A stretch of DNA of 64,000 nucleotides from Portulaca oleracea (GCA_029582165.1 CM055877.1:32581249-32645248); one strand, 5' to 3'. Positions 31,756 to 43,605 are shown, counted from the first letter of the stretch. Program-made: numbers and translations. Notes: generated from the letters alone by a model not told the origin.

Positions 31756-33770
31756 ATGATAGGGAAGGGCAAGGGTCGAGGGTTTCTGGACCGGGCGAAT
31801 CGACTTGTGAGTGGTTGGAGGGGGTGAGTGCAGGGACGCAGACTTGATGTGACTGCGTCAACTCGCCGTGCTGGTCGTGGTACGGATGGAGGTGATGCAG
31901 CGGGGGGCCAGCCCGAGGACACGGGGAGTCAAGCAACGCGAGATTTCGTTGACCATCTCAACCAGACCATGGATGAGTCTAGCGGCTCTCCAACATCGGA
32001 GTCGGGGGACGATGAGACAGGGGAGCCCGAGATGCAGATGATCCCGACCTCCATCGCCAATTTTACGACCATCGGGCGATGTACGGCCATCGTTTCACGC
32101 CGATGAGGGATTCCGGGAAGTTTGCTCCAATTCGACAGGTGGGCAGTGGCGAGCTTCACCATCGTGAAGCCGGGTCCAGAGCGAATATCGTAAGAGGAAG
32201 CGCGGCGACAACTCTGGAAGATTGGTGGTAACGCGTGCCTGGGACTGCAATTCCCTCATTAATACCGAGCTTTGAGGTCACATTGCTCGGGTAATATGGG
32301 AGAGTCGCGGCGTTCGCCCGTGTTGTCCTTGATTGCGTGGACGAAGAAGAATACGTTGAGGGAATTGTGGTCGATACCGACAAGCCGGATCCCGCATGCC
32401 AGCCGCACCGGAAGGATCCAAATAACCAATTTGATGGAGTTGATGTACGACCACATCGACACGACGTTGATCTCGGCTCGTTGAGAGTGGCAACCTGACA
32501 CAAACACATTTCACCTTCCCTTTGGTGAAATGACGATCATGTTGCATGATGTGCAACATATATTGGGTCTTGCGGTTGATGGCTTGATGCGAAGGACTTC
32601 CTGAAGTCGTTAACCAAGACGCGTGCGTGATTTTTGAAAAAGGAATGGCGGAGCTGAAGGCTGATAGCATTTATGATAAGGGTGGCATAGCTGACTCCCA
32701 TTTGAGGTCGATTAGTTTATCGACCAGTTTTCCCATTCCCCATAGGATACGGGAGTGGTTGTTGAGCATGCTGGGAAACACTATCCTCGTGGACAAATCG
32801 AGGATAGAATTAGGCGCATCCGTGGCCTAGCACTGATGTTATCGTTGATCGCATTGCTTGGGGTACGGTGACCTTGGCGTTCCTTTACCGCCAGTTAGGG
32901 ATGGCGAGCAGGGCCGGGACAGCCAAGATGGCCGGGTGTTTAACTCTGCTGTAGGCCTGGATATACGAGTACTTTCCTGATTTTAGGCCACGCGAGCGGC
33001 GGTTAACGGGCCTCGGCGGCAGGTGGTCCCCATCCGCCGAAGTTCGAATAGCGCCACGGTTGAGGGCCTCCTTGGATGCGCTGACGCGGATCGTGAGTTA
33101 GGCCCGTCAGACGGTCCCCGCCTGCATAAGTCATGCAGCAGACGTTGTCTGATGGCGGCATTCGTGCATACGACATCACCGAGTCACATGCCCAATCGCG
33201 TCGTCCGCAGTTAGGGCACCTACAACATATCCCACGAGATTGTCATCCCAAAGAGCTGAACGGCCGCGAAGGGCCCCTACAAAGTGGAATTTGTGGATGC
33301 TAACGTCAGCGCTGACTGGGCGGGGTTTCCCATATACAACAAAATGTCAGTGCGTGATGTGCCCCGCACGAAACAAGTGCCGTGGGAAGCGGATGTCGCT
33401 TACAACGATTGGTATGCGGCACATTCACACAAGTTTTTGAATAACAACGCCTCTGCCAGCCAATCGACAGTTGAGGACCTTCCGACACACGAACAGGTAC
33501 ACTTAAACCCTCATCGTAAATTAATATTTTGTTTAACTGATTTTGTGTTTTGTCTGACCGCAATATTTTGTGTTTTGTTTTTGTAAAAGTGGGCCTATAC
33601 ATGGGCCTCATTAGTGCAACGAGGGAGGCATCAGTTCTGAGCGAACGATGAGACAGCGACAATTAATCGTGCGTGGTACGATGAGATGGTCGACTTGCAC
33701 GGGCGTTGGTGCCATCAGATGCATATCGAGGTCCCCGAGGCGGAAGATGATGAGGAGGAGGAGTAGATTG
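31756..33770 (+). pseudogene. Plant mobile domain (PMD) protein gene of the MULE, degenerate
   Basis: The ATG at 31756 opens a basic/acidic N-terminus (MIGKGKGRGFLDRANR..., QTMDESSGSPTSESGDDETGE). PMD hallmarks follow: TNTFHLPFGEMTIMLHDVQHILGLAVDG (about 32498-32581), WGTVTLAFLYRQLGMASRAGTAKMAGCLTLL and AWIYEYFPDFRP (about 32860-32990), and a C-terminal segment SADWAGFPIYNKMSVRDVPRTKQVPWEADVAYNDWY (33309-33417). Breaks include TGA at 32482-32484 and TAG at 32952-32954 (family usually Gln there), plus frameshifts. An intron-like gap lies near 33497-33588. PMD proteins occur in plant transposons and, as host MAIN/MAIL1, in transposon silencing. Convergent with the transposase gene, 3' ends about 200 bp apart. 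Confidence 0.75.
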
Positions 33771-33975
33771 TGTTTTTCAATTTCGTTGTTTTTATTGTAC
33801 CCTAAACTAAGTGTTAATTTGTGTTGAACTAATTAACTGATTTTGTGTTGTGTTAATGTGTGTTAATTTGTGTTAATTTGTGTTATGTTTGCCGATAATG
33901 TTCCAATTAACTGCATCAGTTTCAATTTAAATATAATTAGCAATTCATATATACACAAGGGTACAACTACAACCA

Positions 33976-34606
33976 TCATTGGCGTTGAGCGGCCCTGATA
34001 GCCTGCCATCTATCAATACGAGCCTGGAAAGACTCATCCCAACCTTGAACAGTTGTGTCTCTAGCTGCTCGCCATCCAATATGAATCGGCGGTAGAGGGC
34101 AGTCATCCCGTAAATGGATAAGCATGAAGTGGTTGTTCACCCGCACAATTCCCTGAACTTTCGCAGGTGTCGTACGTCTAGGCCCTCCTCTTATGGGTAA
34201 TATTGATATGCATAGTTCAGCTGTCTGCAATCGTGGACCAGGAGGTGTTGACAAGAAGATCCACATCATATTCGTCAATGTCGCAGCTGGAAATAAGTCA
34301 TTTGGAGCCGACATCCAATGTTCGTACGGGTGGCCCAAGTGGTCGTGAATCATGCGTAGGTCTCAAGGAACATCTCCTTGCTGTTAAAAACGCAGTAACA
34401 TATGCATTTTCACTCGCCTGCAACTCAGTGCCCATTGAGAACCTAGCAATTGACCACTTTTCCTCATCCCCGTAACCTGCCTCGCCACGATCACGAACCC
34501 ACGCTTGCCATCGATTCCACATCCGTCCATCCAACGACGTATGGCAGAATGAAATGTGGCAAAGCGTCCTCGAACGGGAACGGATCTTGACGCATCCGGT
34601 TGATAC
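33976..34606 (-). pseudogene. OTU-like protease domain exon of the MULE transposase gene
   Basis: Starts after a spliceable intron (34607-34695, GT...TTCGCAG on the minus strand). The N-terminal part has GIDGKRGFVIVAR in the place where OTU-type proteases have a Gly-Asn-Cys active-site motif, so the catalytic Cys appears lost. A frame change follows near 34380-34480. The C-terminal part includes SILPIRGGP, VNNHFMLIHLRDDCPLPPIHIGW, containing the NNHF histidine region, and ends RIDRWQAIRAAQRQ. Fusions of MULE transposase with a cysteine protease domain are known in plants. The domain assignment is by pattern. Confidence 0.65.
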
Positions 34607-34695
34607 CTGCGAATCATATTATCTTAAGTTATAAACAACAATATATAGTCATTATGAAAACCAAACAAATGCTATAAAGATTAAGATATGCAAAC

Positions 34696-35919
34696 CTGTT
34701 GACCCCATCCCAACTGATGAAGAACCGGTTCCCTTTTTCCTTGACGAGTTCGTCGTAGTCTTGCTACCCCGTCCCGATGATCGTCCGTACTCAAACGCAC
34801 TGGGATTGTGTCGCGTTGATTTTGAAGTCTTTGGTCTGCCGGGGTGTGGGGGGCTTGTCTGCGGATCAGGAATATACTCACTGTCGAGATTCAACTTTCC
34901 ATTGAGGACACTGTTTACGTGTCGTACAACTGCTGGGTCACTCTCCCGAACCTGGTTAGCCAGTTCCTCAAATTGTTCTAAGTCTGTACCTGATGGAACA
35001 TCATTTGAGCATGCAGTTTCACCATTGCCAATCACTGTCAGTTGTCTCCAAAACATATTTATCCGTGACAGCGGAATTGGCTCTCCAGATGCGTAAACTT
35101 CCATCATAGAACACGCGCACAGGAGGAGGTGGGTTCTCGACACCAGGTGATCGCATAAGTAGCATTCATTTTCATACCTCATCGCCAGCATCTTATTGAG
35201 CTCATACGACAAAAGGTCCAATGCGTGATGAGATACTCTTCCGTGCAAATTCTTAAAGAAATGAGATGGACCTAATTGCCTGTGCGTGCTCCTTGATTGT
35301 TCAAGCTCCCTCTTAATCTCCGTATGTTGATTCTCCAAGTGATGGTGAATCTTCGCAAACACACGATCGAAGGTGCCTCTGGAACTGCCGATATAATACT
35401 TTAGTGATGAATGTTGGCTCTCAACTCTTGAAGTGGTTGTGTTTCCCATGTGAGGTACATTATCGGTCCAAGCACAAACAAATTTTTCTTTATGACTCAG
35501 CCACGTCCCCGTAAGATAATCAACTATCGGTTTGTTTTGCCCGATCCACGCGTTAACAACCTCTTTCCACATGACCTTGAAATCTCCAACAGTGTTCGCA
35601 TGTACAATACCGTTCCAGAAATGATGTCTGAAATGAAGCCCGAGTCCGAGCTTAGGGCCCCCAGTAACTTTGTTTACTTTGTTCTCCACATCATTCGCAA
35701 TATGCCACACGCACAAAAGTTGGTGCACATTTGGGTAAACCCTGGCAACAGCCCCCAACAAAGCATCCTGCTTGTCCGTCACAAACACGGATGGAATTAC
35801 ATCGGGACCCAACAATTCATGCACCCTCCACATTAGCCACTCATATGATTCCATCTTCTCGTCCCGCATGAACGAGTAAGCAATCTGGAAGTTGCGGTTT
35901 TTCGGTGTCATGCCTACGA
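34696..35919 (-). pseudogene. MULE transposase gene, DDE and SWIM part (downstream of element C)
   Basis: Reads from the insertion of element C: ELVGMTPKNRNFQIAYSFM, then FVTDKQDALLGAVARVYPNVHQLLCVWHI (second catalytic Asp), TSRVESQHSSLKYYI (likely catalytic Glu), and a SWIM-like zinc region CYLCDHLVSRTHLLLCACSM. A Ser/Lys-rich tail (GRPKTSKSTRHNPSAFEYG) follows, up to the donor site at 34695. The open frame extends rightwards into the LTR of element C only by chance. The enzyme would cut and paste the MULE by its terminal repeats. Confidence 0.8.
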
Positions 35920-35924
35920 GCTCA

Positions 35925-37194
35925 TGTTCGGTTGTAATTTTTGTGGTTTTATAAGTTAGGGATGTCGGTCCACAGGGATGGGTGTGAGGCTTGATTAAGG
36001 TAATCGGTTCGTGTAAATGGGTTTTTCTCAAGTGCGGAAAGCGATAAATTATGTAAAGAAAGCATTTAAATCTAACCTAGACATGATAATAATAAAGAAA
36101 GCAATTAAAAGAAAGCACTTAAAGATGAAACCAATTAAAAGGCATGAATGAAGACAATGAATGAACAATGAAATTGGGAATGAGAAATAATACCTTTGAT
36201 GACTAATCTTCAATAAATCTTCAATCTACACTTGAATTTCCCCCGAACAAACAAGAAATTGTGGTTTGGATTACCAAGAATCCCCCAAATTCTCACTAGT
36301 AAGTAGAATTGGAGTTCCTTGACCCTCCTACCCACTAAAAATGGAGTTGATTGTGGCTAACACTATAAAGCTTGGAAAACAAGTCAACAATGGCAATTAT
36401 AGAGAGAGAGAGAGAAGAGAGAGAAAGCTTGTAAAACTTCAATGGAAACTTGCTTGAATTGAGAAAGCTTGAGAAAGTTTGAATACAAATGCTAGAAATC
36501 AATGAAAGCTTGAAGAACAATGAAGAACAATTGAAAACTTGAAGAACAATTAAGAAAGATTAAAGCAAATAAAGGAAAGCAATTAAATCTAATTATACTC
36601 CTAAACTACCTAGGCTAATTCTAACTATCCCAAATGGAATCGCAGCTAAGGCTTTTATAATGACCCAAGTTAGTTGCACAAAACGCAGCATCTCATTTCC
36701 AGCCTGTACGCAGAAAACCGAATTGGCTCGGCGGCAGCATTCCGTCGCGTGTTTCGCTCCTCAAGAACTTCTCCTCGGCAACTCAGAAGCTCAGCTCGGT
36801 CGAGCAGGGCCCTTGCTTGGCGGCGGCCTCTGCTTTCTTCACCGCCTTAGCCATATTTTTCGATCTTTTCCACGTTGTTGTGCGAAGCATGGCTCCCGAG
36901 CCAATATGTTGCTCGCGAGCGCCTTCTCGCCTCTCCTCTTCGGCTCAAATTCAATCGGCCATTCTCGCTGACCTTCCAGAGGCGTTGCTCGGGCGAGCCA
37001 ACATGCTGCTCGGTCGAGCAGCCTTTTTGCCTTCACTCCTGATTTGGCGAGTTTTTGCTCCGTTTTGGCGCCATTTTAGGCCACTCTCTTATTTTCCTAC
37101 AAAACACCAAATCATTATATCTAATATATAAATAGGGGTTAAAACAAGCAAATATACCCTATAAAAGAGAAGAAATTGCTCAAACGAGGTAACA
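35925..37194 (-). repeat. Element C 3' LTR (left copy)
   Basis: 1270 bp, about 50 bp shorter than the right copy. The body is nearly identical. Many differences are small deletions in GCTCGGGCGAGC-type palindromes and a shorter AG microsatellite (36401-36425). Its outer end (minus-strand TGTTACCTCG) differs from the right copy's TGTTCGGCCTCG. Confidence 0.9.
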
Positions 37195-37228
37195 CCACTA
37201 ACACAAGGGTTTGCTCGCTTGAGCAAAC
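37195..37228 (-). promoter_or_regulatory. Hairpin and degenerate purine-tract site of element C
   Basis: Stem GTTTGCTC/GAGCAAAC with loop GCTT (37209-37228) lies 14 bp from the LTR edge, where A and B have hairpin plus purine tract. The tract itself is weak here (minus strand CCTTGTGTTAGTGG). Confidence 0.5.
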
Positions 37229-39123
37229 TAAAAACGAAGAAAAGGACTAAAAGAAAAACTAAAACCTAACTCACTTTCGAGAATCGCGGATGCATTTAGC
37301 ACATGCATCAAGCCCTTTAAACCCCCCGGTAGCCCGGGTGGACGAGGTAGGTCTCGTGAGGGTTTATCGCAACTAGACCCACAAAAGCCATAGAAAAAGG
37401 AAAGAGGGAAAGAAAAAGAAATGAAAACCGAAAACCGAAACAAAACAAAAGCAAAGAAGATATTCCCGTCCCCAATCATGCACCTAGTTCCCAAACCCGC
37501 CTCAACAATCAATTGGAAGAAGCAAGTATAAACAAATTAAGACACGAAGGTTGGAAAACTGCCAATCTTTGAGATTTTGAACCAAAACACTTCCTGATGA
37601 GCAAAACACCTCGTGCATATGTGCAAGTGGGCTCTAGTCGGTCCTTCCTATCCTAAACTGCATAATCGAGTTGTTACGATGCTCAAGCTCGGATTATCTA
37701 TCCTACTTCACTCTTGGTTTTTCTTTTAACCTCTCTTTCTTTCTTTTCTTACTTTGCTCTCTTTTCTTTTTTACTTTTCTCTTCTTACCATTATTTTGCT
37801 AAACTCTTTTTCCTTTTTCTTGCTTCGCTTTTCTTTCTTTTTCAAAACCTACGCTCTTTTATTTCCACTCAATCCGCTTTGTGTCTTTTAGAGCATTTGT
37901 GTCGGGTTTGCATGATTTAAGCACCGCCTTCGCAGGGTTACCCTCCTCCGGGTTTCTCCATACGTGAGTCATTGCACTTAAGGGGCATAGGGTGCCGATC
38001 CACCCAAACCAACCCATGACGGTAGGCCCGACAATAATTATTTAATACATTAATTAAGAGCTTAAGCAATTGAACAACTAAAACCGTCTAACTTAGGTAA
38101 GAAGACACAGTTAAAGCGTGTAAGATTTGAGGATTCCGCTTTCCCATTCCATGTAAAGGTCTAATAGAGATAATTCATGGAAAAAATCCTTCCTAAGGCC
38201 CATCATTATTCATACCGGCCGCTTCCAACTGACTAAATCAGCCGATTAGACAACTATCTACACAACTGTGAACGGAAACATCCTCAAAAAGAAAAACAAC
38301 TTTTGGGTTTTTCACAACATTTCTCCCCTTTTTATTTTCTTTTCATACACAAAATTTTCAATTTTTAGACACAAACTACGAAAAACAATAACAAAGACTC
38401 AAAACCTATGTGATCTACCCATGACACATGGAAAACAACACCCCCGACTCCCACACAAACTTCACAATGTCCCCATTGTGAGAAGAAGGATGTCACAAAT
38501 AAGGTAGAAAACCTAAAAACACACAACAAACACATAACAAACAATAATTGGTGGCACCGAGCCCACACGGCCCAACAACAATAATATCCCAACATTCACA
38601 TTCAAGGGGTTCGCTACCCAAAAAGAAAACCAAGCATGCAACATGGATCATCGATATATTCACATAAAGAGAGAGTGGAAAGTAATTACCTCAAGATCTT
38701 CAATTAAAAGCACTCAATCCACGATCCAAAGAACATCACACATAGGTTAGAAATAAACAAGAAAACATACTATGTGTGATGGTTCACATGCAAGATCAAA
38801 AAGAAAATCAAACTACACAAGACACTAAGGATTAATGAACTAAGAAAACAAACTAAAATATTTACAAAACGACTCTCTTTTTTTTTTCTTTGGACTCGAA
38901 TACCGGAATACATACCACCCTCCCACTCCAACACAAAGAGGTTGTCGTGTCCTCAAAATGGAAACAGAAGTAGGTAAGCAAGCACCCCAAAATTAAAGAC
39001 AAAGACACACGCACACACAAAAAGAAAATAAAAGAAGAAAAGAAAGACCAACTCACTAATTATACAAGAAGGGTGAGGAAGGATATTACCTCAAAGGCAT
39101 CTTATCAAGAAATTCACTCCTTC
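37229..39123 (-). other. 3' untranslated region of element C
   Basis: About 1.9 kb without a credible ORF, comparable in length to the 3' UTRs of elements A and B. Pyrimidine-rich plus-strand stretch at 37710-37880. Confidence 0.5.
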
Positions 39124-40569
39124 TCACCTCAAGATATCGGGCATCATGTCAGAACCATTCAACGCCCGGAGTAACAAATCATGCATCCTCTCATGCATCT
39201 CAGAATGGTGGTGGTAAGAGCACACTCGCAATAGCACATAAACAAACATTAGTGCCCTTAACAATTTATTAAATGCTTTAGAAAAGTCATAGAACTGATG
39301 AAATTCATGAATATACAAGACTTTTCTAGGCACGGTGAAAGAAGACATGACAAATGAATCCTCCCATTGACTCGTAAATGGAGATTGGGTATACAAATCA
39401 ACGAAAGGAGGCAATACAACACATTTATGGACATGCTCATGGGAAGACTTGGATGCAAACAACGACTCATAAAGCATATCACCATCAAAAATATCATTAT
39501 CACAAACCAAGTCCAAACACTTAGGATCAATCCCCATAGACTCAAGTTCATCATCACAAGATTGCACATCAATGGATTTACAAGAAAGGGTAGCTAATGC
39601 CTCGCTAATGCAATAATTCTCAATGAAAGTGAACAAATCGGTGTCAAGCACACATTCAATCACCAAGGATTCAATTTCACTCTCAACAAGATCATGCTCA
39701 ATTATATCACAAGCATCATAGCATTCAATAAACTCATTTTTTTCTTCACACAAAGGCATGGACAAGGGTGTGGACAATGGTTCATCATCTAGTATGTTTT
39801 CAACTAATTCTACATCATCACACACATAATCATCATGTTCCTCATGCTCACTAGGTGGGGCTAGAGCTAAGGAATTACTAAGTAGTCTAAGGCATGGTCG
39901 GTTATAATAATCCTCATCCTCATCATACACAGCAGAATCAACATGCATTTCAGGACTCAAAGACGATGAATGACTTATTTCAACATTCGAATCAACCAAT
40001 TGAGCAAGATAAGTTTCTACCCTAGGTTTAAGCACATGTTCAAATTCTTGCATGCATTTATTCATCCTATCTTGTAAACCAACTATTTCAGCACCAATTT
40101 TATCTAGTCTACAAGATTCGAAAGCATGAGACGGAGATTCACAATGCACACACAAATGACGAGACTCAACATCATCACATAGAGAAAGATCATAACGTTT
40201 CTCATAGTGCAATTGAGCATGAAGAGCACACGGATTGCCAAAACAAGAACTCGATGAATAAAAAGTCTCCCCAAATTGACGAGTATCCGTGTACAACCAA
40301 TCAAATAATTCCCAAGCCCGATACTCATTTTCAACATTGAAATCAAAGTAATTCAGAAGAGAACGGGTCTCGAAGTACAATCCCTCATTAGTAACAACTA
40401 ACACTTCCCAATTAGAATAAATATAACCATGAGGGGCCCAATAAGCAAGATAATCATTTAATCTATCACGATAATCACAAAATAATTCTTGCTCATTTTG
40501 AGGGAAGCTAAAACATGCCATCTCTTTTTTTTCTTTTTTTTTTTGTTTTTTTTTTCTTTCGATATTCAA
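39124..40569 (-). CDS. Gag-like zinc-knuckle protein of element C (intact ORF)
   Basis: 481 codons if begun at 40569. The first 16 residues are low-complexity Lys, so Met17 (MACFSFPQNEQELF) is the likelier start. A CX2CX4HX4C zinc knuckle (C140, C143, H148, C153) sits after an aromatic-rich N-terminal region, the arrangement of an RNA-binding gag protein. The remaining 320 residues are acidic and Ser/Cys-rich, ending KAFNKLLRAL ... LLLRALNGSDMMPDILR. It is the only ORF of the element and has no stop or frameshift. The tail matches the ORF at 2-544. Function in RNA packaging is inferred from the zinc knuckle. No protease or RT motif is present. Confidence 0.65.
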   Translation of the reverse strand: MNIERKKKQKKKEKKEMACFSFPQNEQELFCDYRDRLNDYLAYWAPHGYIYSNWEVLVVTNEGLYFETRSLLNYFDFNVENEYRAWELFDWLYTDTRQFGETFYSSSSCFGNPCALHAQLHYEKRYDLSLCDDVESRHLCVHCESPSHAFESCRLDKIGAEIVGLQDRMNKCMQEFEHVLKPRVETYLAQLVDSNVEISHSSSLSPEMHVDSAVYDEDEDYYNRPCLRLLSNSLALAPPSEHEEHDDYVCDDVELVENILDDEPLSTPLSMPLCEEKNEFIECYDACDIIEHDLVESEIESLVIECVLDTDLFTFIENYCISEALATLSCKSIDVQSCDDELESMGIDPKCLDLVCDNDIFDGDMLYESLFASKSSHEHVHKCVVLPPFVDLYTQSPFTSQWEDSFVMSSFTVPRKVLYIHEFHQFYDFSKAFNKLLRALMFVYVLLRVCSYHHHSEMHERMHDLLLRALNGSDMMPDILR

Positions 40570-40658
40570 TTTTTTTCGCTACATTTTTCTAACATAATCA
40601 AGAAAGGAATTAAACTATGTACACACAAACCAATAGCCTAATCTACCAAATAACGCCA

Positions 40659-40676
40659 TCCCCGGCAACGACGCCA
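40659..40676 (-). other. Element C primer-binding site, tRNA-Asp
   Basis: The minus strand reads TGGCGTCGTTGCCGGGGA, 1 nt from the LTR, complementary to the 3' end of plant tRNA-Asp with one mismatch as I recall that tRNA. Confidence 0.75.
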
Positions 40677-40677
40677 T

Positions 40678-41150
40678 TGTTCGGTTGTAATTTTTGTGGT
40701 TTTATAAGTTAGGGATGTCGGTTCACAGGGATGGGTGTGAGGCTTGATTAAGGTAATCGGTTCGTGTAAATGGGTTTTTCTCAAGTGCGGAAAGCGATAA
40801 ATTATGTAAAGAAAGCATTTAAATCTAACCTAGACATGATAATAATAAAGAAAGCAATTAAAAGAAAGCACTTAAAGATGAAAGTAATTAAAAGGCATGA
40901 ATGAAGACAATGAATGAACAATGAAATTGGGAATGAGAAATTATACCTTTGATGACTAATCTTCAATAAACCTTCAATCTACACTTGAATTTCTCCCGAA
41001 CAAACAAGAAATTGTGGTTTGGATTACCAAGAATCCCCCAAATTCTCACTAGTAAGTAGAATTGGAGTTCCTTGACCCTCCTCCCCACTAAAAATGGAGT
41101 TGATTGTGGCTAACACTATAAAGCTTGGAAAACAAGTCAACAATGGCAAT

Positions 41151-41200
<50 letters not shown>

Positions 41201-41998
41201 AGAGAAAGCTTGTAAAACTTCAATGGAAACTTGCTTGAATTGAGAAAGCTTGAGAAAGTTTGAATACAAATGCTAGAAATCAATGAAAGCTTGAAGAACA
41301 ATGAAGAACAATTGAAAACTTGAAGAACAATTAAGAAAGATTAAAGCAAATAAAGGAAAGCAATTAAATCTAATTATACTCCTAAACTACCTAGGCATAT
41401 TCTAACTATCCCAAATGGAATCGCAGCTAAGGCTTTTATAATGACCCAAGTTAGTTGCACAAAACGCAGCATCTCATTTCCAGCCTGTACGCAGAAAACC
41501 GAATTGGCTCGGGCGAGCAGGCATTCTGGTCGCGTGTTTCTCGTTCCTCAGCAACTTCTCCTCGGCAACTCAGAAGCTCAGCTCGGTCGAGCAGGGCCCT
41601 TGCTCGGGCGAGCTGGCCCTCTGTTTCTTCACTGCCTTAGCCATATTTTTTCGATCTTTTCCACGTTGTTGTGCAGAAGCATGGCTCGGCCGAGCCAATA
41701 TGTTGCTCGGGCGAGCCAGCTTTCTGTCTCTCCTCTTCTTGGCTCAAATTCAATCGGTCATTCTCGCTGACCTTCCAGAGGCGTTGCTCGGGCGAGCCAA
41801 CATGCTGCTCGGTCGAGCAGCCCTTCTGCCTTCACTCCTGATTTGGCGAGTTTTTGCTCCGTTTTGGCGCCATTTTAGGCCACTCTCTTATTTTCCTACA
41901 AAACACCAAATCATTATATCTAATATATAAATAGGGATTAAAACAAGCAAATATACCCTATAAAAGAGAAGAAATTCGGCTCGAAACGAGGCCGAACA
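40678..41998 (-). repeat. Element C 5' LTR (right copy)
   Basis: 1321 bp with clean ends TGTTCGG...CCGAACA. It contains a long (GA)n run (41154-41192) and three palindrome pairs, each exactly 21 bp start to start: 41581/41602, 41684/41705 and 41786/41807, plus a single at 41507. The palindromes are GCTCGGGCGAGC, GCTCGGTCGAGC and GCTCGGCCGAGC. Confidence 0.9.
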
Positions 41999-42003
41999 GC
42001 TCA

Positions 42004-42758
42004 CATAAAGGTCACTTTGCCTTGTTTGTCTTGTACGTTGTGTCAATGAGAATGACATTTGGGTACGTACGTAGCAACTTCAACGAGTAAGGATGGCATA
42101 AAAAAAAACCTGACGAAGCTCGCCATCGTCATCATAATCGACAAAAGAGACGTACCCGCCGAGTTTCGCCATGCGCAGACATTGTCCCGCAGCCGTCCTA
42201 CCATCCAATTCCTCAGTGCGCATCTTTGCCCGCTCGTTGTATACTTGCTTCACGTTTATCGAGGCGGGAACCTAATCTTCAACGACGCTTGTATCGTCGC
42301 CGGTGTGCACCCCGTGTTGGTCATATCCCGGACATGTTCTTTCATTTCAGAGGTTAATGGATGTCCGTGACGATGCCCTTCCTCATACACGATGAAGGCA
42401 TGATTGTGCTTCCCCCGGTCACCGTCGCACACTCGAACTCGCCATTCCGTTTCGTTGCGAGTCCACGCAACAATGGCGAATTTACATTGGCACGCCTTCG
42501 TTGACGTACTCCGACGAGTCGCATCATCGAGATCATTCAGTTTCCCACGATATTTACCGTACCTCCAACACTTCAAATAACACCTTAACGGACTATCCGC
42601 ATCTTTTCTCTTGTACGAAGCCCGTACAAACCTAAAACCTATACCCATAGCAACTCCATTAGCCATTCTTGCAATGCGTCAATACTCTCAAAAACATTTT
42701 GCGTTACAAAATGAGTGGAATAATCAACGTCGTCCCCGCCAAAGTCCTCCAAAAAAAC
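42004..42758 (-). pseudogene. MULE transposase gene, FAR1 DNA-binding part (upstream of element C)
   Basis: After an acceptor at 42759 (TTGTTTGTAG on the minus strand) the exon reads a short acidic leader, then a frame change near 42665-42680. Next is the FAR1-type zinc domain (GIGFRFVRASYKRKDADSPLRCYLKCWRYGKYRG, TKACQCKFAIVAW, HNHAF), the linker GHPLTSEMKEHVRDMTNTGCTPATIQASL, and finally VILIDTTYKTN with the first catalytic Asp (42042-42044). A TGA lies at 42012-42014, just before the element C insertion. Confidence 0.75.
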
Positions 42759-42839
42759 CTACAAACAATAGAAATAGTTATTATTATACTAATAATAACT
42801 GGGATACTAGAAATTCCTAATACTAATAACAATAGCTTT

Positions 42840-43258
42840 AACATTAACAATTAACATACAATTCTAATATTAATTAACATAATAATAATAATATTATCAA
42901 TAAATAAATAAATAATAACAACATATTAATAATTTTAACATAATTAACATATTAATAATAATTAACAACATTATTTATAATAATATTATAAATAAATAAA
43001 TAATAATATTAACAACACTTAATATTATTAAGAATACACCTACAAACAACTTTATTTAATAATATTAATTAACACAATTTTAACATAATCAACATAATAA
43101 TTACAATTAACAACATTGATTACCTTAATAGTAATATTATAAATAGAAATAACCATATTAATTAACATAATTAACATACTATGATAATAATAATAATAAT
43201 AACAATACGTAAATAAATAAATAAATTAACAATACTATAATAATAATAATAACAATAC

Positions 43259-43300
<42 letters not shown>

Positions 43301-43460
43301 CATATTAATTAAAATAATATTAATTAACAAAATTTTAACATAATTAACATAACAATTATAATTAACAACATTGATTACCTTAATAATAATATTATAAATA
43401 AATAAATAAATAATATTAACATATTTTATATGTAAATAATAATTTTCCAATTTTATAAAT
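42840..43460. repeat. AT-rich AAT/TAA-type low-complexity region
   Basis: Dominated by AATAAT/TTAACAT motifs with a pure (ATA)n run at 43258-43300. The left arm of the MULE has a matching ATT-rich block at 30110-30660. Confidence 0.85.
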
Positions 43461-43494
43461 TTTTTGAAAAAAACAAAAATAAATAAATTTCCCG

Positions 43495-43605
43495 GAAATG
43501 GCCGTGCCGCTAGAATCGCATGGCCGCCGGCGGCGTGCTACCAGATCTGGGCGGCGCATGGCCCTGGCCGCAGATCGTATGGCGGCGCCAGATCGGATTT
43601 TTTCC
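43495..43605. other. GC-rich island inside MULE intron
   Basis: A sharply GC-rich segment (GGCCGCCGGCGGC, GGCGGCGCCAGATC) in AT-rich surroundings, mirrored at 29990-30105 (GCCGCCGCCGGTGCGGCGCC). Both are rich in short palindromes. Confidence 0.7.

Larger units (their letters stand above)
35925..41998 (-). mobile_element. Element C: gag-only Athila-like LTR retrotransposon in the MULE transposase gene
   Basis: LTRs at 35925-37194 and 40678-41998 start TGTTCGG on the plus strand, and the right one ends CCGAACA. The element is flanked by an exact 5-bp duplication GCTCA (35920-35924, 41999-42003). A minus-strand tRNA-Asp primer site adjoins the right LTR, as in Athila elements. The interior has a single 481-residue ORF and a 1.9-kb 3' UTR, and no pol. 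It is non-autonomous but structurally complete, so young relative to its MULE host. Confidence 0.9.

Noticed and set aside
35450..35836. 128-residue plus-strand ORF opposite the MULE transposase
   Set aside because: Antisense to a clearly recognisable transposase domain. Shadow frame.
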